Assembly (NCBI RefSeq): GCF_013868055.1
Contig: NZ_JACEOL010000024.1
Location: forward strand, 1 to 41,005
Direction of reading: 5' to 3'
DNA: 41,005 nucleotides
Source of the DNA: Thermoactinomyces mirandus
GTDB taxonomy: Bacteria > Bacillota > Bacilli > Thermoactinomycetales > Thermoactinomycetaceae
Shown: piece by piece, positions 9,281 to 18,215 of the stretch
Layout: each line of letters begins with the position of its first letter
Numbering within the stretch: position 1 is the first letter of the stretch
Made by a program: the position numbers and the translations under genes
Notes under the pieces: model-generated
Seen by the model: only the letters and a program-made list of their open reading frames with translations
Told to the model about the DNA's origin: nothing
Database searches by the model: none

Positions 9281-10194
9281 TGAAATGCCATGGGATTTTG
9301 CCCGTACGAAAACCAAGAGGATTTACATCCCATGACATTGTTTCAATTGTCCGCCGTTTGACAAAGCAAAAAAAGGCTGGTCATACTGGCACGCTTGATC
9401 CGGAAGTGGAAGGCGTGCTACCTGTTTGTTTGGGACAGGCAACCCGGCTTGTTGAATATCTTCAGGATATGCCCAAGCGTTATCAAGGGGTACTCAAGTT
9501 AGGGATTTCCACGGAAACGGAAGACCAGACGGGCAAAATTGTCGAGCAGGCGGAATGGGTCGATCCAGTCCATCCGGATCAGGCAGAACGCGTTTTGGCC
9601 GGTTTTGTCGGCAAATTGGAACAGGTACCGCCAATGTATTCAGCAGTCAGGATCAACGGGCGCCACCTGTATGAATTGGCACGCAAAGGAATTGGGGTAG
9701 ACCGTCCTTCCCGTACCGTCCATATTTATGAATTGAAGTTGCGGGGAATAACGGAGGGGGATTATCCTGAAATTGCGTTTGAGGTTCTTTGCTCCAAAGG
9801 AACATATATTCGCACATTGTGTGTGGATATCGGGAAAAAGCTGGGATATCCTTCCCACATGGTATCCCTTGTGCGAACCCAAAGCGGTCCGTTTCATCTG
9901 GAAGATTGTTATTCCCTGGATGAGCTGGAGCAAATCAGTGAGCAAAATACCTGGCAAGACCATTTAACCCGGCTGGATGAAGGCATTTCTTTCATGCCAA
10001 GCCTGGTTGTCGGGGATGAAGATATTCAGAAAGTTTATGACGGGTGGAAGATACAGATTCCTGAATCCGGTGAAAAGTTCATGGAAAATCAGCTTGTTCG
10101 CGTTTATGCCAGCTCAGGCGTTTTTTGCGCTGTTTATCGGATCATCTCTGATGATTTGGCAAAACCTGAAAAAGTTTTTCGGGATGTGGAGTAA
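9280..10194 (+). CDS. truB: tRNA pseudouridine(55) synthase TruB
   Basis: Makes pseudouridine 55 in the T-loop of tRNAs. The catalytic aspartate is Asp40 within AGHTGTLDPEVEGVLPV, the TruB signature. Other family segments are PPMYSAVRINGRHLYELAR and SKGTYIRTL. The ATG overlaps the nrnA stop by one base, and ribF begins immediately after the stop. 304 residues, full length with a C-terminal PUA-like extension. Confidence 0.96.
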   Translation: MKCHGILPVRKPRGFTSHDIVSIVRRLTKQKKAGHTGTLDPEVEGVLPVCLGQATRLVEYLQDMPKRYQGVLKLGISTETEDQTGKIVEQAEWVDPVHPDQAERVLAGFVGKLEQVPPMYSAVRINGRHLYELARKGIGVDRPSRTVHIYELKLRGITEGDYPEIAFEVLCSKGTYIRTLCVDIGKKLGYPSHMVSLVRTQSGPFHLEDCYSLDELEQISEQNTWQDHLTRLDEGISFMPSLVVGDEDIQKVYDGWKIQIPESGEKFMENQLVRVYASSGVFCAVYRIISDDLAKPEKVFRDVE

Positions 10195-11136
10195 ATGGAA
10201 ACGATACACTTAATGTACCCGCTTGACCAATCGATAAACCCGGAATCTGTTTCGCTGGCCATCGGTTTTTTTGATGGCGTACATCGGGGACATCAGGCAG
10301 TAATCAAGGAAGCCGTATCACTGGCTGAGGAACTGGGTGTTACTCCGGCCGTAATGACATTTGATCCGCATCCGCGTGAAGTTTTGGGCAAGGATTCCAT
10401 CAGGCGCTATTTGACTCCTCTATCGGAGAAATTGGCCCAATTTGCACGGTTAGGTGTAAAAAAAGCGTTTGTTGTCCGTTTTGACCAAAACTTGTCTGCC
10501 TTGTCCAAGGAAGAATTTGTAGCGCAATTTTTATTGCCGCTTGGTGCAAAAGGTGTGGTTACCGGATTCAATTTTTCGTTTGGCCGCGCCGCAGAAGGGA
10601 AAGCACGGGATCTGGTGGAACTCGGAAAAGGACATTTCAAGACAAAAATTATCGACCCGATCCGGCAGAATGGAGTTGCGGTTAGCAGCACGTGCTTGCG
10701 CCAAGCGTTAGCTGAAGGGGATATGCATACGGCGTGGCAAATTCTTGGACGCCCTTATTCTTTGGCTGGAACAGTCATTAGAGGAGATCAGCGGGGAAGG
10801 CTGATGGGATATCCCACAGCAAATCTTGACCTGGAAATGCCGTATCTTGTTCCCCGGTCCGGGGTATATCTTGTGAAAGCCTCAGTGGATGGGGCTGAAT
10901 CATATGGGTTGATGAATATCGGAGTCCGCCCGACGTTTTCAGACCCTGCTTCGCGCGAAAGACTGGAAGTGCACCTGCTGGAGCGGTCCGGCAACTTTTA
11001 CGACAAGCAAATAAGGGTTTGCTTTTATCATTTTTTGCGGGAAGAACGGAAATTCCGGAACATGGATGCCTTGGTTGAACAGATTGAAAGAGACCGTCAG
11101 GAAGCGGATCAGTGGTTAAGGTCACTGGTGGAATAA
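10195..11136 (+). CDS. ribF: Bifunctional riboflavin kinase / FAD synthetase
   Basis: Converts riboflavin to FMN and then FAD. The N-terminal nucleotidyltransferase domain carries FDGVHRGH at 26-33 and a VSSTCLR segment near 162-168. The C-terminal riboflavin kinase domain has GYPTAN at 205-210 and the conserved SYGLMNIGVRPTF segment. 313 residues, normal. The start abuts the truB stop with no gap, so it is the last gene of the rimP operon before the rpsO promoter. No FMN riboswitch is present upstream. Confidence 0.96.
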   Translation: METIHLMYPLDQSINPESVSLAIGFFDGVHRGHQAVIKEAVSLAEELGVTPAVMTFDPHPREVLGKDSIRRYLTPLSEKLAQFARLGVKKAFVVRFDQNLSALSKEEFVAQFLLPLGAKGVVTGFNFSFGRAAEGKARDLVELGKGHFKTKIIDPIRQNGVAVSSTCLRQALAEGDMHTAWQILGRPYSLAGTVIRGDQRGRLMGYPTANLDLEMPYLVPRSGVYLVKASVDGAESYGLMNIGVRPTFSDPASRERLEVHLLERSGNFYDKQIRVCFYHFLREERKFRNMDALVEQIERDRQEADQWLRSLVE

Positions 11137-11141
11137 GAATA

Positions 11142-11170
11142 TTGTACTTATGTTTCTCTTATGGTAAAAT
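11142..11170 (+). promoter_or_regulatory. Sigma-A promoter of rpsO
   Basis: TTGTAC (11142-11147), a 17-nt spacer and TAAAAT (11165-11170), just downstream of ribF, giving a leader of about 95 nt before rpsO. Confidence 0.75.
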
Positions 11171-11190
11171 TATTTGGAAACAGTCACCAA

Positions 11191-11245
11191 CTGTAAGTAA
11201 CCTTAGCTCGGTTCACCGAGGCCTCGACGGTGTTCTGGGTTACAG
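11191..11245 (+). promoter_or_regulatory. rpsO leader RNA, probable S15 autoregulatory element
   Basis: The 5' leader folds into a closing helix (CTGTAAGTAACC at 11191-11202 with GGTTACAG at 11238-11245) that encloses the hairpin CTCGG-TTCA-CCGAG (11207-11220) and a second arm. S15 binds structured three-way-junction leaders of rpsO mRNA in Bacillales such as Geobacillus and represses translation. The position and shape here fit that scheme. The exact S15 contact bases have not been verified. Confidence 0.6.
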
Positions 11246-11271
11246 GGGTTTAAAATTAAGGAGGATCATCT

Positions 11272-11541
11272 ATGGCATTATCTAATGAACGCAAACGAGA
11301 AATCATCAATGAATTTAAAACACACGATGGTGATACGGGTTCCCCAGAGGTGCAAATCGCGATTTTAACTTATCGGATCAACGAGTTAAATGACCACTTG
11401 AAAGATCATAAAAAAGACCATCATTCTCGCCGTGGTCTTCTGAAAATGGTAGGTCAACGCCGTAACTTGCTAAACTACCTGAAGAAGAAGGATATCACTC
11501 GTTATCGCGAACTGATCAAGAAACTCGGGTTACGTCGATAG
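11272..11541 (+). CDS. rpsO: Ribosomal protein S15
   Basis: Primary 16S rRNA-binding protein of the 30S platform. 89 residues with the canonical segments [17 protein letters not shown] and [19 protein letters not shown]. The ATG is preceded by AAGGAGG. It has its own promoter, a structured leader and a terminator, so it can be expressed independently of the upstream operon and of pnp. Confidence 0.98.
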   Translation: MALSNERKREIINEFKTHDGDTGSPEVQIAILTYRINELNDHLKDHKKDHHSRRGLLKMVGQRRNLLNYLKKKDITRYRELIKKLGLRR

Positions 11542-11544
11542 GAT

Positions 11545-11572
11545 AAAGCGGGGCAGCTTGCCCCGCTTTTTA
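11545..11572 (+). terminator. Intrinsic terminator after rpsO
   Basis: An 11-bp GC-rich stem (AAAGCGGGGCA with TGCCCCGCTTT, 3-nt loop) is followed by a T run, 3 nt after the rpsO stop. Confidence 0.9.
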
Positions 11573-11661
11573 ACTTCGGTTCTTTTAAAACACCAGAAGA
11601 AGGAACATACTGTAAATATGAAGAAATATGGAATATTTGTGTCTTTGAGAGGGGGAAATTG

Positions 11662-13788
11662 TTGAAGATGGAATCTGCAATATTTGAAACAGATTTTGCA
11701 GGACGAAAACTGATACTTGAGGTTGGAAAATTTGCCAAACAAGCTAATGGTTCCGTCATGGTTCGTTATGGTGATACATCGGTTTTGGCTACTGTTGTGG
11801 CTTCCAAGGAACCGCGGGATACCGATTTTTTTCCGCTGACCGTGAATTATGAAGAGCGTCTCTATGCGGTCGGGAAAATCCCCGGAGGTTTTATTAAACG
11901 TGAAGGACGCCCTAGTGAGAAGGCGATTTTAGCTTCCCGGTTAATTGACCGTCCGATCCGTCCCCTGTTTGATGAAGGATTTCGCAATGAAGTCCAAATT
12001 GTGACGATGGTCATGTCGGTCGATCAGGATTGTTCTTCGGAAATAGCTGCCCTGATTGGTGCCTCTGCTGCTCTTTCCATTTCCGATATCCCGTTTAAAG
12101 GGCCGATCGGAGGCGTGGTAGTTGGTCGGGTGGATGGCAAGTTCATCATTAATCCTACGGTAGAACAGGCCGAAAAATCGGATATGCATCTGGTAGTGGC
12201 CGGTACAAAAAAAGGAATTAACATGGTAGAGGCAGGTTCGGATGAAGTTCCGGAGGAGACGATGCTGGAAGCGATCCTGTTCGGACATGAAGTCATTAAG
12301 GAAATTGTGGCCTTCCAGGAAAAAATCGTCGAAGAAATCGGACAGGACAAAATGGAAGTGGAGTTGTACCAGGTTGATGAAACCATCGAACAAAGGGTAA
12401 GGAATCTGGCAACGGATTCTTTGCTGGAAGCCGTTCAGGTGATAGACAAACAGGCGCGCCAGGATGCCATTGATCAGGTGAAGGAACAAATTTCCGAAAA
12501 GTTTGCTGATGAGTTAGGCGAAGAAGAGTTTGCGGAAAAAGAAAAAGATATTCATACAGTCCTGGACCAGATTGTTAAAGAGGAAGTCCGCCGCTTGATT
12601 CTGGAAGAAGGACAACGCCCGGACGGACGGAAAATCGATGAAATTCGCCCGCTTTCAAGCGAAATTGATATTTTGCCGCGTGCGCATGGTTCCGGTTTGT
12701 TTACCCGGGGACAAACGCAGGTTTTAAGTGTCTGTACGTTAGGTGCCTTGGGCGATGTACAGATTCTGGATGGTTTGGATCTGGAAGAATCAAAGCGTTT
12801 TATGCATCATTACAATTTTCCTCCCTTCAGTGTTGGTGAAGCCAGACCGCTTCGTGCTCCAGGACGACGGGAAATCGGTCATGGGGCATTGGGAGAAAGG
12901 GCGCTGGAACCTGTGATTCCGTCAGAGGATATTTTCCCGTATACGATTCGGTTGGTTTCGGAAGTGCTTGAATCAAACGGATCTACTTCACAGGCAAGTA
13001 TTTGCGCTTCAACCCTTGCACTGATGAATGCGGGTGTTCCGATCAGGGACCCGGTTGCCGGAATTGCGATGGGACTTGTCAAAGAAAAGGATAATGTCGT
13101 GGTATTGACCGACATTCAGGGAATGGAAGATCATCTCGGGGATATGGATTTCAAGGTGGCCGGGACGCGTAAAGGTGTTACTGCGCTACAGATGGATATC
13201 AAGATTGAAGACATTGACCGGGATATCCTGCAAAGAGCGCTGGAGCAGGCCAACCGGGCAAGAATGGTGATCCTTGACAATATGGAAGCAACCATAAAGG
13301 AACCACGCAAAGAGTTGTCCCCATATGCTCCGAAGATCCTGACCCTGCGCATTCACCCGGATAAAATTCGCGATGTGATCGGGCCGAGCGGACGGGTCAT
13401 CAATAAAATCATCGAAGAAACCGGTGTGAAAATCGATATTGAACAGGACGGCCGTATTTTTATTGCCTCTTCTGAAGCAAGACAGAATGAACGGGCCAAA
13501 CAGATCATTGAAGATCTGGTTCGCGAAGTGGTGGTTGGGGAAACATACCTTGGAACAGTTAAGCGGATTGAAAAATACGGGGCATTTGTTGAGATTATCC
13601 CAGGCAAGGAAGGGCTTGTACATATCTCACAAATGGATATTAACCGTGTAGGGAAAGTAAGTGATGTGGTCAATGTCGGAGATTCCATCATGGTCAAAGT
13701 AACGGAAATTGATGACCAGGGCAGGATCAATCTTTCACGCAAGGCGGTATTGAAAGAAATGGCCGACAAGAAAAAAGAGATGTTATAA
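11662..13788 (+). CDS. pnp: Polyribonucleotide nucleotidyltransferase (PNPase)
   Basis: A phosphorolytic 3'-5' exoribonuclease and component of RNA decay. Domain order: first RNase PH core (about 1-225), helical PNPase linker (about 235-310), second RNase PH core (about 315-545), KH domain (from about residue 560; GPSGRVIN carries the GxxG loop) and S1 domain (from about 625; [17 protein letters not shown]). TTG 11662 is chosen because it lies 6 nt after GGGGG and gives 15 residues before the conserved AGR segment, as in Bacillus. An ATG at 11668 is the main alternative. About 708 residues, full length. Confidence 0.96.
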   Translation: MKMESAIFETDFAGRKLILEVGKFAKQANGSVMVRYGDTSVLATVVASKEPRDTDFFPLTVNYEERLYAVGKIPGGFIKREGRPSEKAILASRLIDRPIRPLFDEGFRNEVQIVTMVMSVDQDCSSEIAALIGASAALSISDIPFKGPIGGVVVGRVDGKFIINPTVEQAEKSDMHLVVAGTKKGINMVEAGSDEVPEETMLEAILFGHEVIKEIVAFQEKIVEEIGQDKMEVELYQVDETIEQRVRNLATDSLLEAVQVIDKQARQDAIDQVKEQISEKFADELGEEEFAEKEKDIHTVLDQIVKEEVRRLILEEGQRPDGRKIDEIRPLSSEIDILPRAHGSGLFTRGQTQVLSVCTLGALGDVQILDGLDLEESKRFMHHYNFPPFSVGEARPLRAPGRREIGHGALGERALEPVIPSEDIFPYTIRLVSEVLESNGSTSQASICASTLALMNAGVPIRDPVAGIAMGLVKEKDNVVVLTDIQGMEDHLGDMDFKVAGTRKGVTALQMDIKIEDIDRDILQRALEQANRARMVILDNMEATIKEPRKELSPYAPKILTLRIHPDKIRDVIGPSGRVINKIIEETGVKIDIEQDGRIFIASSEARQNERAKQIIEDLVREVVVGETYLGTVKRIEKYGAFVEIIPGKEGLVHISQMDINRVGKVSDVVNVGDSIMVKVTEIDDQGRINLSRKAVLKEMADKKKEML

Positions 13789-13792
13789 CCAC

Positions 13793-13834
13793 AAGAGGCA
13801 AAGCAAAAGAGTCAGAGCGATCTGCCTCTTTTTT
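13793..13834 (+). terminator. Probable terminator after pnp
   Basis: AAGAGGCA (13793-13800) pairs with TGCCTCTT (13823-13830), followed by TTTT. The loop is 22 nt, with some internal pairing. Read-through into the next gene is possible. Confidence 0.6.
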
Positions 13835-13903
13835 ACATTTTGGGGCCGGCATAGGGAGTTGTCCGGATGCATATGGTAGGAAGAAAAAGGAGGCGACAGA
13901 ATT

Positions 13904-14869
13904 TTGTTACCACCTGTTCGCGTGATCGCACTTATCTCATCAGTATGTTTCATTGTTATACTGGTACAACTCCCTACCATTGAAGCGTATGTTGCTTCTG
14001 TAAAAAAACATGATGTCGTGCCAGTGTTTGGCTACTCAACGGAACAGAGGATCGTCAGGCAAATCAGGAAAGAGGCGCCAAAGCATTATATTGAACCCAT
14101 CAATGCCCGGGTTGACCGGATCTGGAAAGCGATCCCGGGTTTAAACGGTCGTGAAGTCAATCTGAATGAAACGATTCGGCGCACTTTGGAACAAAAAGAC
14201 AGAAAGTCCATTCAATGGGTGTATCGGGAAATTCCACCCAAAATTCAACTCAAGGATCTGGGAAATGAACCGGTTTACCGGGGAAATGAAAAAAAACCGG
14301 CCGCCGCCCTGATGGTCAACGTGGCCTGGGGAACAGAATACATACCGCAAATATTGAAAATTTTAAAAAAAGAGCAGATAAAAGCCACTTTTTTTTTAGA
14401 TGGTTCCTGGCTGAAAAAGAATCCGGAGGCAGCCAGGCAAATCATCCGGGAGGGGCATGAAATCGGAAACCACGCTTATTCCCATCCGCTGATGAGTCAA
14501 ATCAGTACCGCGCAAATGGAAAAAGAGATTGGAAAAACACAAGCACTGATTGAAAAACACTTGCAGGTCAAAAGTAAATGGTTTGCTCCGCCCGCAGGGG
14601 ATTTTGACCGGCGAGTGATAAAAATGGCCGCACAATTTCACATGAATACCATATTATGGACATTGGATACCGTCGACTGGAAAAAATCAGTCTCACCGGA
14701 AATGATGGTAGGCAAGGTGGAAAAGGAAATTGTTCCAGGTACCTTGCTGCTCACCCATCCGACCGACCGGACGGTAAAGGCGTTGCCGCAAATCATCCGT
14801 GCGGGAAAGAACAAAGGTTTGAAATGGATGACGGTCAGCAATCTGTTATCATCGAAAAGGGTTAAGTAG
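13904..14869 (+). CDS. ylxY: YlxY-type polysaccharide deacetylase family protein, degenerate active site
   Basis: A 321-residue NodB-fold protein with an N-terminal hydrophobic segment (about residues 5-24) that acts as signal peptide or membrane anchor, so the domain faces outside. A helical region follows to about 130, then the deacetylase fold. The first catalytic motif, normally TFDDGP, is replaced by VNVAWGTE around Asn139, removing the catalytic base and one metal ligand. The second motif is kept as GNHAYSHP. Bacillus YlxY, in the same place after pnp, belongs to the same divergent subfamily, so this is a family property rather than recent decay. Enzyme activity is doubtful. Start TTG 13904 follows AAGGAGG. 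Confidence 0.85.
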   Translation: MLPPVRVIALISSVCFIVILVQLPTIEAYVASVKKHDVVPVFGYSTEQRIVRQIRKEAPKHYIEPINARVDRIWKAIPGLNGREVNLNETIRRTLEQKDRKSIQWVYREIPPKIQLKDLGNEPVYRGNEKKPAAALMVNVAWGTEYIPQILKILKKEQIKATFFLDGSWLKKNPEAARQIIREGHEIGNHAYSHPLMSQISTAQMEKEIGKTQALIEKHLQVKSKWFAPPAGDFDRRVIKMAAQFHMNTILWTLDTVDWKKSVSPEMMVGKVEKEIVPGTLLLTHPTDRTVKALPQIIRAGKNKGLKWMTVSNLLSSKRVK

Positions 14870-14870
14870 A

Positions 14871-14899
14871 TTGAGCAAAAATATTAGATTTGATATAGT
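14871..14899 (+). promoter_or_regulatory. Sigma-A promoter of the mlpA-dut unit
   Basis: TTGAGC (14871-14876), a 17-nt spacer and TATAGT (14894-14899), directly after the ylxY stop. Confidence 0.65.
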
Positions 14900-14946
14900 A
14901 AGATTGCTTTTTGGACAGCTTATCGAATGAATAAGGAGGATCTTAT

Positions 14947-16200
14947 TTGATCGTTAAATATACGTTGAATAATGGCGTGCGCATCGTAGCGGAGAAAATT
15001 CCTCATGTTCGCTCGGTAGCCCTGGGTATATGGGTTGGTACGGGTTCAGAAAATGAAACACCGGCAAATAACGGAATTTCCCATTTTATTGAACACATGA
15101 TGTTTAAAGGAACCAAAAACAGGACAGCGCGGGAAGTGGCAGAAGCTTTTGATGCCATTGGCGGCCATGTGAATGCATTTACTTCAAAAGAGATCACCTG
15201 TTATTATTTCAAGGTACTTGATGAGCACTTTGCGACGGCATTGGATGTGTTGGCTGACATGTTTTTTGAGTCAATTTTTGCCGAAAATGAAATAGAAAAA
15301 GAAAAGAAAGTTGTATTGGAAGAGATATATATGGTGGAAGATACGCCCGATGATTTGGTACATGACCTGCTGTCGGAAGTATCGATCGGGGACCATGCGC
15401 TGGGATATCCGGTCCTGGGAAATGCAGAAACGGTCCAAAGCTTTAAGCGAGAAGACCTGTTCCAATATAAAAATCAGTTCTATGTGCCGTCCAATGTCGT
15501 TATCGCTGTGGCGGGAAACCTTCCGGACGGGTACCTGGAACTGATCGATGAGGCATTCAGCCACCATCAGGGAAAAACACCGCCTGTAAACAAGGAAGTT
15601 CCCGTATTTACACCCCGGCTCAAAGTCAGGAAAAAGGATACGGAACAGACGCATATTTGCCTCGGACTGCCTGGCTTGCCAGTTGGCCATGATGACCTTT
15701 ATACCCTGGTATTATTGAACAATGTCCTAGGCGGCAATATGAGCTCACGACTTTTTCAGGAAATTCGCGAAGAACGGGGACTGGCATATTCGGTATATTC
15801 TTATCATTCTTCCCATCGGGATACAGGACTGTTTGCCGTATATGCCGGAACAAAACACGGTCAGGAAGATGAGGTCTTTTCCTGCATTTATCAGGTTTTT
15901 GACGATATACTTAACGGCGGATTAAGCGAGAACGAATTGCAAAAAGCGAAAGAGCAGCTGAAAGGAAGTATCATGCTGGGGCTGGAAAGTACCAATAACC
16001 GGATGAGCCGGCTGGGACGGGATGAACTGTTGCTTAACCGAAATTTTACATTGGATGAAATTATCGAGCAGATAGAAAGCATTACTTTGGAAGATGTGAA
16101 CCGATTGGCGCAAAAAACCTTTTCGTCTCCCATGTCGTTGGCGCTAATTTCCCCTGATGGAAAAATACCGGCCAGTTTTAGGAGGAACTCAATTGCTTGA
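14947..16200 (+). CDS. mlpA: M16 family zinc peptidase (MlpA/YmxG, processing-peptidase-like)
   Basis: A single-chain M16B peptidase related to the mitochondrial processing peptidase beta subunit. The inverted zinc motif HxxEH is present as HFIEH at residues 46-50, with the third ligand probably Glu126 in the VVLEEIYM segment. The second half has the glycine-rich loop region (LLNNVLGGNMSSRLFQEIRE) and the RGLAYSVYS segment involved in substrate binding. 417 residues, usual length. TTG 14947 lies 7 nt after AAGGAGG. In Bacillus the orthologue has been linked to regulation of extracellular protease expression. The end overlaps dut by 8 nt. Confidence 0.92.
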   Translation: MIVKYTLNNGVRIVAEKIPHVRSVALGIWVGTGSENETPANNGISHFIEHMMFKGTKNRTAREVAEAFDAIGGHVNAFTSKEITCYYFKVLDEHFATALDVLADMFFESIFAENEIEKEKKVVLEEIYMVEDTPDDLVHDLLSEVSIGDHALGYPVLGNAETVQSFKREDLFQYKNQFYVPSNVVIAVAGNLPDGYLELIDEAFSHHQGKTPPVNKEVPVFTPRLKVRKKDTEQTHICLGLPGLPVGHDDLYTLVLLNNVLGGNMSSRLFQEIREERGLAYSVYSYHSSHRDTGLFAVYAGTKHGQEDEVFSCIYQVFDDILNGGLSENELQKAKEQLKGSIMLGLESTNNRMSRLGRDELLLNRNFTLDEIIEQIESITLEDVNRLAQKTFSSPMSLALISPDGKIPASFRRNSIA

Positions 16201-16636
16201 TGTCAAAATGATTCACATGCCAGGAAACGAAGATCTACCTCTTCCAGTAAAAATGTCGACGGGTTCCAGTGGTTTTGATCTCCATGCCGCAGTTGTTGAG
16301 CCAGTGGAATTAAAACCAGGCCAGTGGAAGTTGATTCCTACTGGTATTGCATTATCCATGCCGGCAGAACTGGAGGCACAGGTCCGCCCCAGAAGCGGTC
16401 TCGCCTTGAAGCATGGGATTACGGTGCTAAATGCACCAGGCACCATTGATTCCGATTACCGCGGGGAGATTGGAGTCATCTTGCTCAATGCCGGTGAGGA
16501 GTCGTTTCGGATCCAGCGGGGAGACCGCATTGCACAGTTGGTTTTTGTGCAGATACCTGCTGTTTCGCTGAAAGTTGTGGAGTCGTTGGATGAAACTTCA
16601 CGTGGTTCAGGAGGCTTTGGTCATACGGGTAAATAG
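16193..16636 (+). CDS. dut: dUTP diphosphatase (trimeric dUTPase)
   Basis: Hydrolyses dUTP to dUMP and pyrophosphate, keeping uracil out of DNA and feeding thymidylate synthesis. All five trimeric dUTPase motifs are visible: STGSSGFDLHA (1), RPRSGLALKHG (2), GTIDSDYRGEIGV with the catalytic Asp (3), RIAQLVF (4) and the C-terminal RGSGGFGHTGK (5). TTG 16193 is used: AGGAGG lies 7 nt upstream, giving 147 residues and an 8-nt overlap with mlpA. Motif 1 is preserved and the C-terminal lid is complete, so it should be active. Confidence 0.95.
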   Translation: MLDVKMIHMPGNEDLPLPVKMSTGSSGFDLHAAVVEPVELKPGQWKLIPTGIALSMPAELEAQVRPRSGLALKHGITVLNAPGTIDSDYRGEIGVILLNAGEESFRIQRGDRIAQLVFVQIPAVSLKVVESLDETSRGSGGFGHTGK

Positions 16637-16650
16637 GAGAGGTGATCTTC

Positions 16651-16836
16651 ATGTCCGAACGGAATCATCGGATCAGAAGGTTACAGAAAGAAATGGAACG
16701 TCTCCGTAATGAACTGTATCAGTCGGTGAATGGAGAACCCGAACGATTAATGGATGCTCATGTGTTGCCATTGTCAGAACAGCTGGATGTATTGATTGTG
16801 GAAATGCAACGAATCCAACTGGAACATTGTCTTTAG
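16651..16836 (+). CDS. Spo0E-like aspartyl-phosphate phosphatase family protein
   Basis: A 61-residue, mostly helical protein. Residues 8-24 form a charged helix (RIRRLQKEMERLRNEL); a second helix carries LSEQLDVLIVEMQ with Ser42, Leu45 and Asp46, matching the SxxLD signature of Spo0E/YisI/YnzD phosphatases. Those proteins dephosphorylate Spo0A~P and delay sporulation. The length fits the short members of the family. ATG 16651 follows AGGAGAGG. It is followed by a terminator and lies just before the spore dipicolinate genes. The target (Spo0A or another response regulator) is inferred, not shown. Confidence 0.75.
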   Translation: MSERNHRIRRLQKEMERLRNELYQSVNGEPERLMDAHVLPLSEQLDVLIVEMQRIQLEHCL

Positions 16837-16859
16837 AAATGCTGAGTTTTTAAGAGATT

Positions 16860-16892
16860 CAAGCCTCGGTTTTCATACCGGGCTTTTTTATT
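16860..16892 (+). terminator. Intrinsic terminator after the Spo0E-like gene
   Basis: AAGCCTCGGT pairs with ACCGGGCTT (one bulged T) and is followed by a T-rich run. Confidence 0.75.
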
Positions 16893-16954
16893 TTTGCAAA
16901 AATCCTGCATAAGGATAGAATGAGATGCTTGACGAGAAAGAGGAGGGACTGAAT

Positions 16955-17215
16955 TTGCGCTGGAGTGAATTTGCTGCAAAGGAATGCATTGATCTGGTAA
17001 ATGGGAAACGATTGGGGGATTTTATGCATGCCGATCTTGCTTTCGACCCGCAAACCGGAAAGATTCAGTTTATTCTTTTGCCGACCCATTCGTCCTGGTT
17101 GAAAAGAAACCAGCACTCCCTGGAACTGAAGTGGAGCATGATCCGAAAAGTGGGACCGGAGATGGTTATTGTCGATTCTGCAGACAGAAAAGCTTCCAAA
17201 AAACAATTTGAATAA
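16955..17215 (+). CDS. ymxH: YlmC/YmxH family sporulation protein (PRC-barrel)
   Basis: An 86-residue PRC-barrel protein. The pattern MRWSEFAAKECIDLVNGKRL, then LAFDPQTGKIQFILLP and a C-terminal VGPEMVIVD, matches the YlmC/YmxH family next to dipicolinate synthase genes in Bacillales. The function is unknown; members are expressed in sporulating cells. TTG 16955 follows AGGAGGG by 8 nt. The open frame upstream of it has no homology to the family. Confidence 0.85.
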   Translation: MRWSEFAAKECIDLVNGKRLGDFMHADLAFDPQTGKIQFILLPTHSSWLKRNQHSLELKWSMIRKVGPEMVIVDSADRKASKKQFE

Positions 17216-17220
17216 ATGGG

Positions 17221-17241
17221 AACCGAATCCCGGTTTTTTTC
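17221..17241 (+). terminator. Short terminator-like hairpin between ymxH and dpaA
   Basis: A 5-bp stem AACCG/CGGTT with a 5-nt loop, followed by five further T's after the stem. Short stem, so perhaps only partial termination. Confidence 0.45.
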
Positions 17242-17318
17242 ATATGATGCATCAAGAATTAATCATCAGCATACAAAGAAAAAAGGGGAGAGCCTTCCGA
17301 GGAAAGGAGTATGAAATA

Positions 17319-18215
17319 GTGCTGACAGGCAAACATGTTGTCTTCCTCGGTGGAGATGCACGGCAATTGGAAGTGATCAAAAGCTGTATCCAAATGGATG
17401 CCAAGGTTTCACTGATCGGATTTGACAACCTGCAAAGCCCGCTTAGCGGTGCGTCATTGAAAGAGTTGACAACAGAAGTGTTAAGCATGGCAGATGTATT
17501 AGTGCTTCCCATTATCGGCACGGATGAAAAAGGGAAGGTAAGCAGTGTTTTTACTTCAAAAAAGCTGGTCCTGACGGAAGAACATTTTCAGTCATTGCCT
17601 GAAAACTGCCTGGTTTTCGTCGGAATGGCCAAGGATTATGTACGGGAGCAGTGCCGTCAGAATGGAATTCAATTATATGAACTGTTAAAACGGGACGATG
17701 TGGCCATTTACAATTCCATCCCAACTGTAGAAGGCGCCCTGATGATGGCCATTCAGCATACGGATATTACGATTCATGGATCAGAATGTATCGTGCTTGG
17801 GATGGGCAGATGCGGTTTGTCTCTGGCACGCACCCTTCATGCCATCGGCGCCAGGGTCAAGGTTGGCGTAAGAAATACCGTGCACAGGGCCAGGGCGTTT
17901 GAAATGGGGATGGAATCGTTTGATGTTTCGGAACTGAAAGATTATGTAAGAACAGCCGACCTGATTTTCAATACGGTTCCGGCTCTGATTGTCGACGCCT
18001 CGGTGTTGGCGCTGGTCCCTCATGATGTTGTCATTATCGATCTTGCCTCCAAGCCTGGCGGAGTCGATTATCCCTTTGCCGAAAAACGGGGTATTAAGGC
18101 GATATTGGCTCCAAGTTTGCCGGGAATCGTTGCTCCAAAGACAGCTGGTCAGATTCTGGCACGGACAATCACCCGTTTAATGACAAAAGAGTTGTTCAGG
18201 GAGGAATCCGTCTGA
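17319..18215 (+). CDS. dpaA: Dipicolinate synthase subunit A
   Basis: With DpaB it converts the dihydrodipicolinate-level product of DapA to dipicolinic acid in the mother cell; this is then loaded into the spore core. 298 residues. The N-terminus carries VVFLGGDARQLEVIKS, the middle has DDVAIYNSIPTVEGALMMAI, and a Rossmann motif follows (VLGMGRCGLSLARTL, near residue 160). The C-terminal signature is SLPGIVAPKTAGQILA. GTG 17319 is the start: it aligns with Bacillus SpoVFA and follows GGAAAGGAG. The stop overlaps the dpaB start (TGATG). Also known as spoVFA. Confidence 0.95.
   Translation: MLTGKHVVFLGGDARQLEVIKSCIQMDAKVSLIGFDNLQSPLSGASLKELTTEVLSMADVLVLPIIGTDEKGKVSSVFTSKKLVLTEEHFQSLPENCLVFVGMAKDYVREQCRQNGIQLYELLKRDDVAIYNSIPTVEGALMMAIQHTDITIHGSECIVLGMGRCGLSLARTLHAIGARVKVGVRNTVHRARAFEMGMESFDVSELKDYVRTADLIFNTVPALIVDASVLALVPHDVVIIDLASKPGGVDYPFAEKRGIKAILAPSLPGIVAPKTAGQILARTITRLMTKELFREESV

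Noticed and set aside
16900..16925. Sporulation sigma-K or sigma-E promoter upstream of ymxH (GCATAAGGATA)
   Set aside because: The spacing inside the -10-like element is one base too long and no clear -35 element was found.
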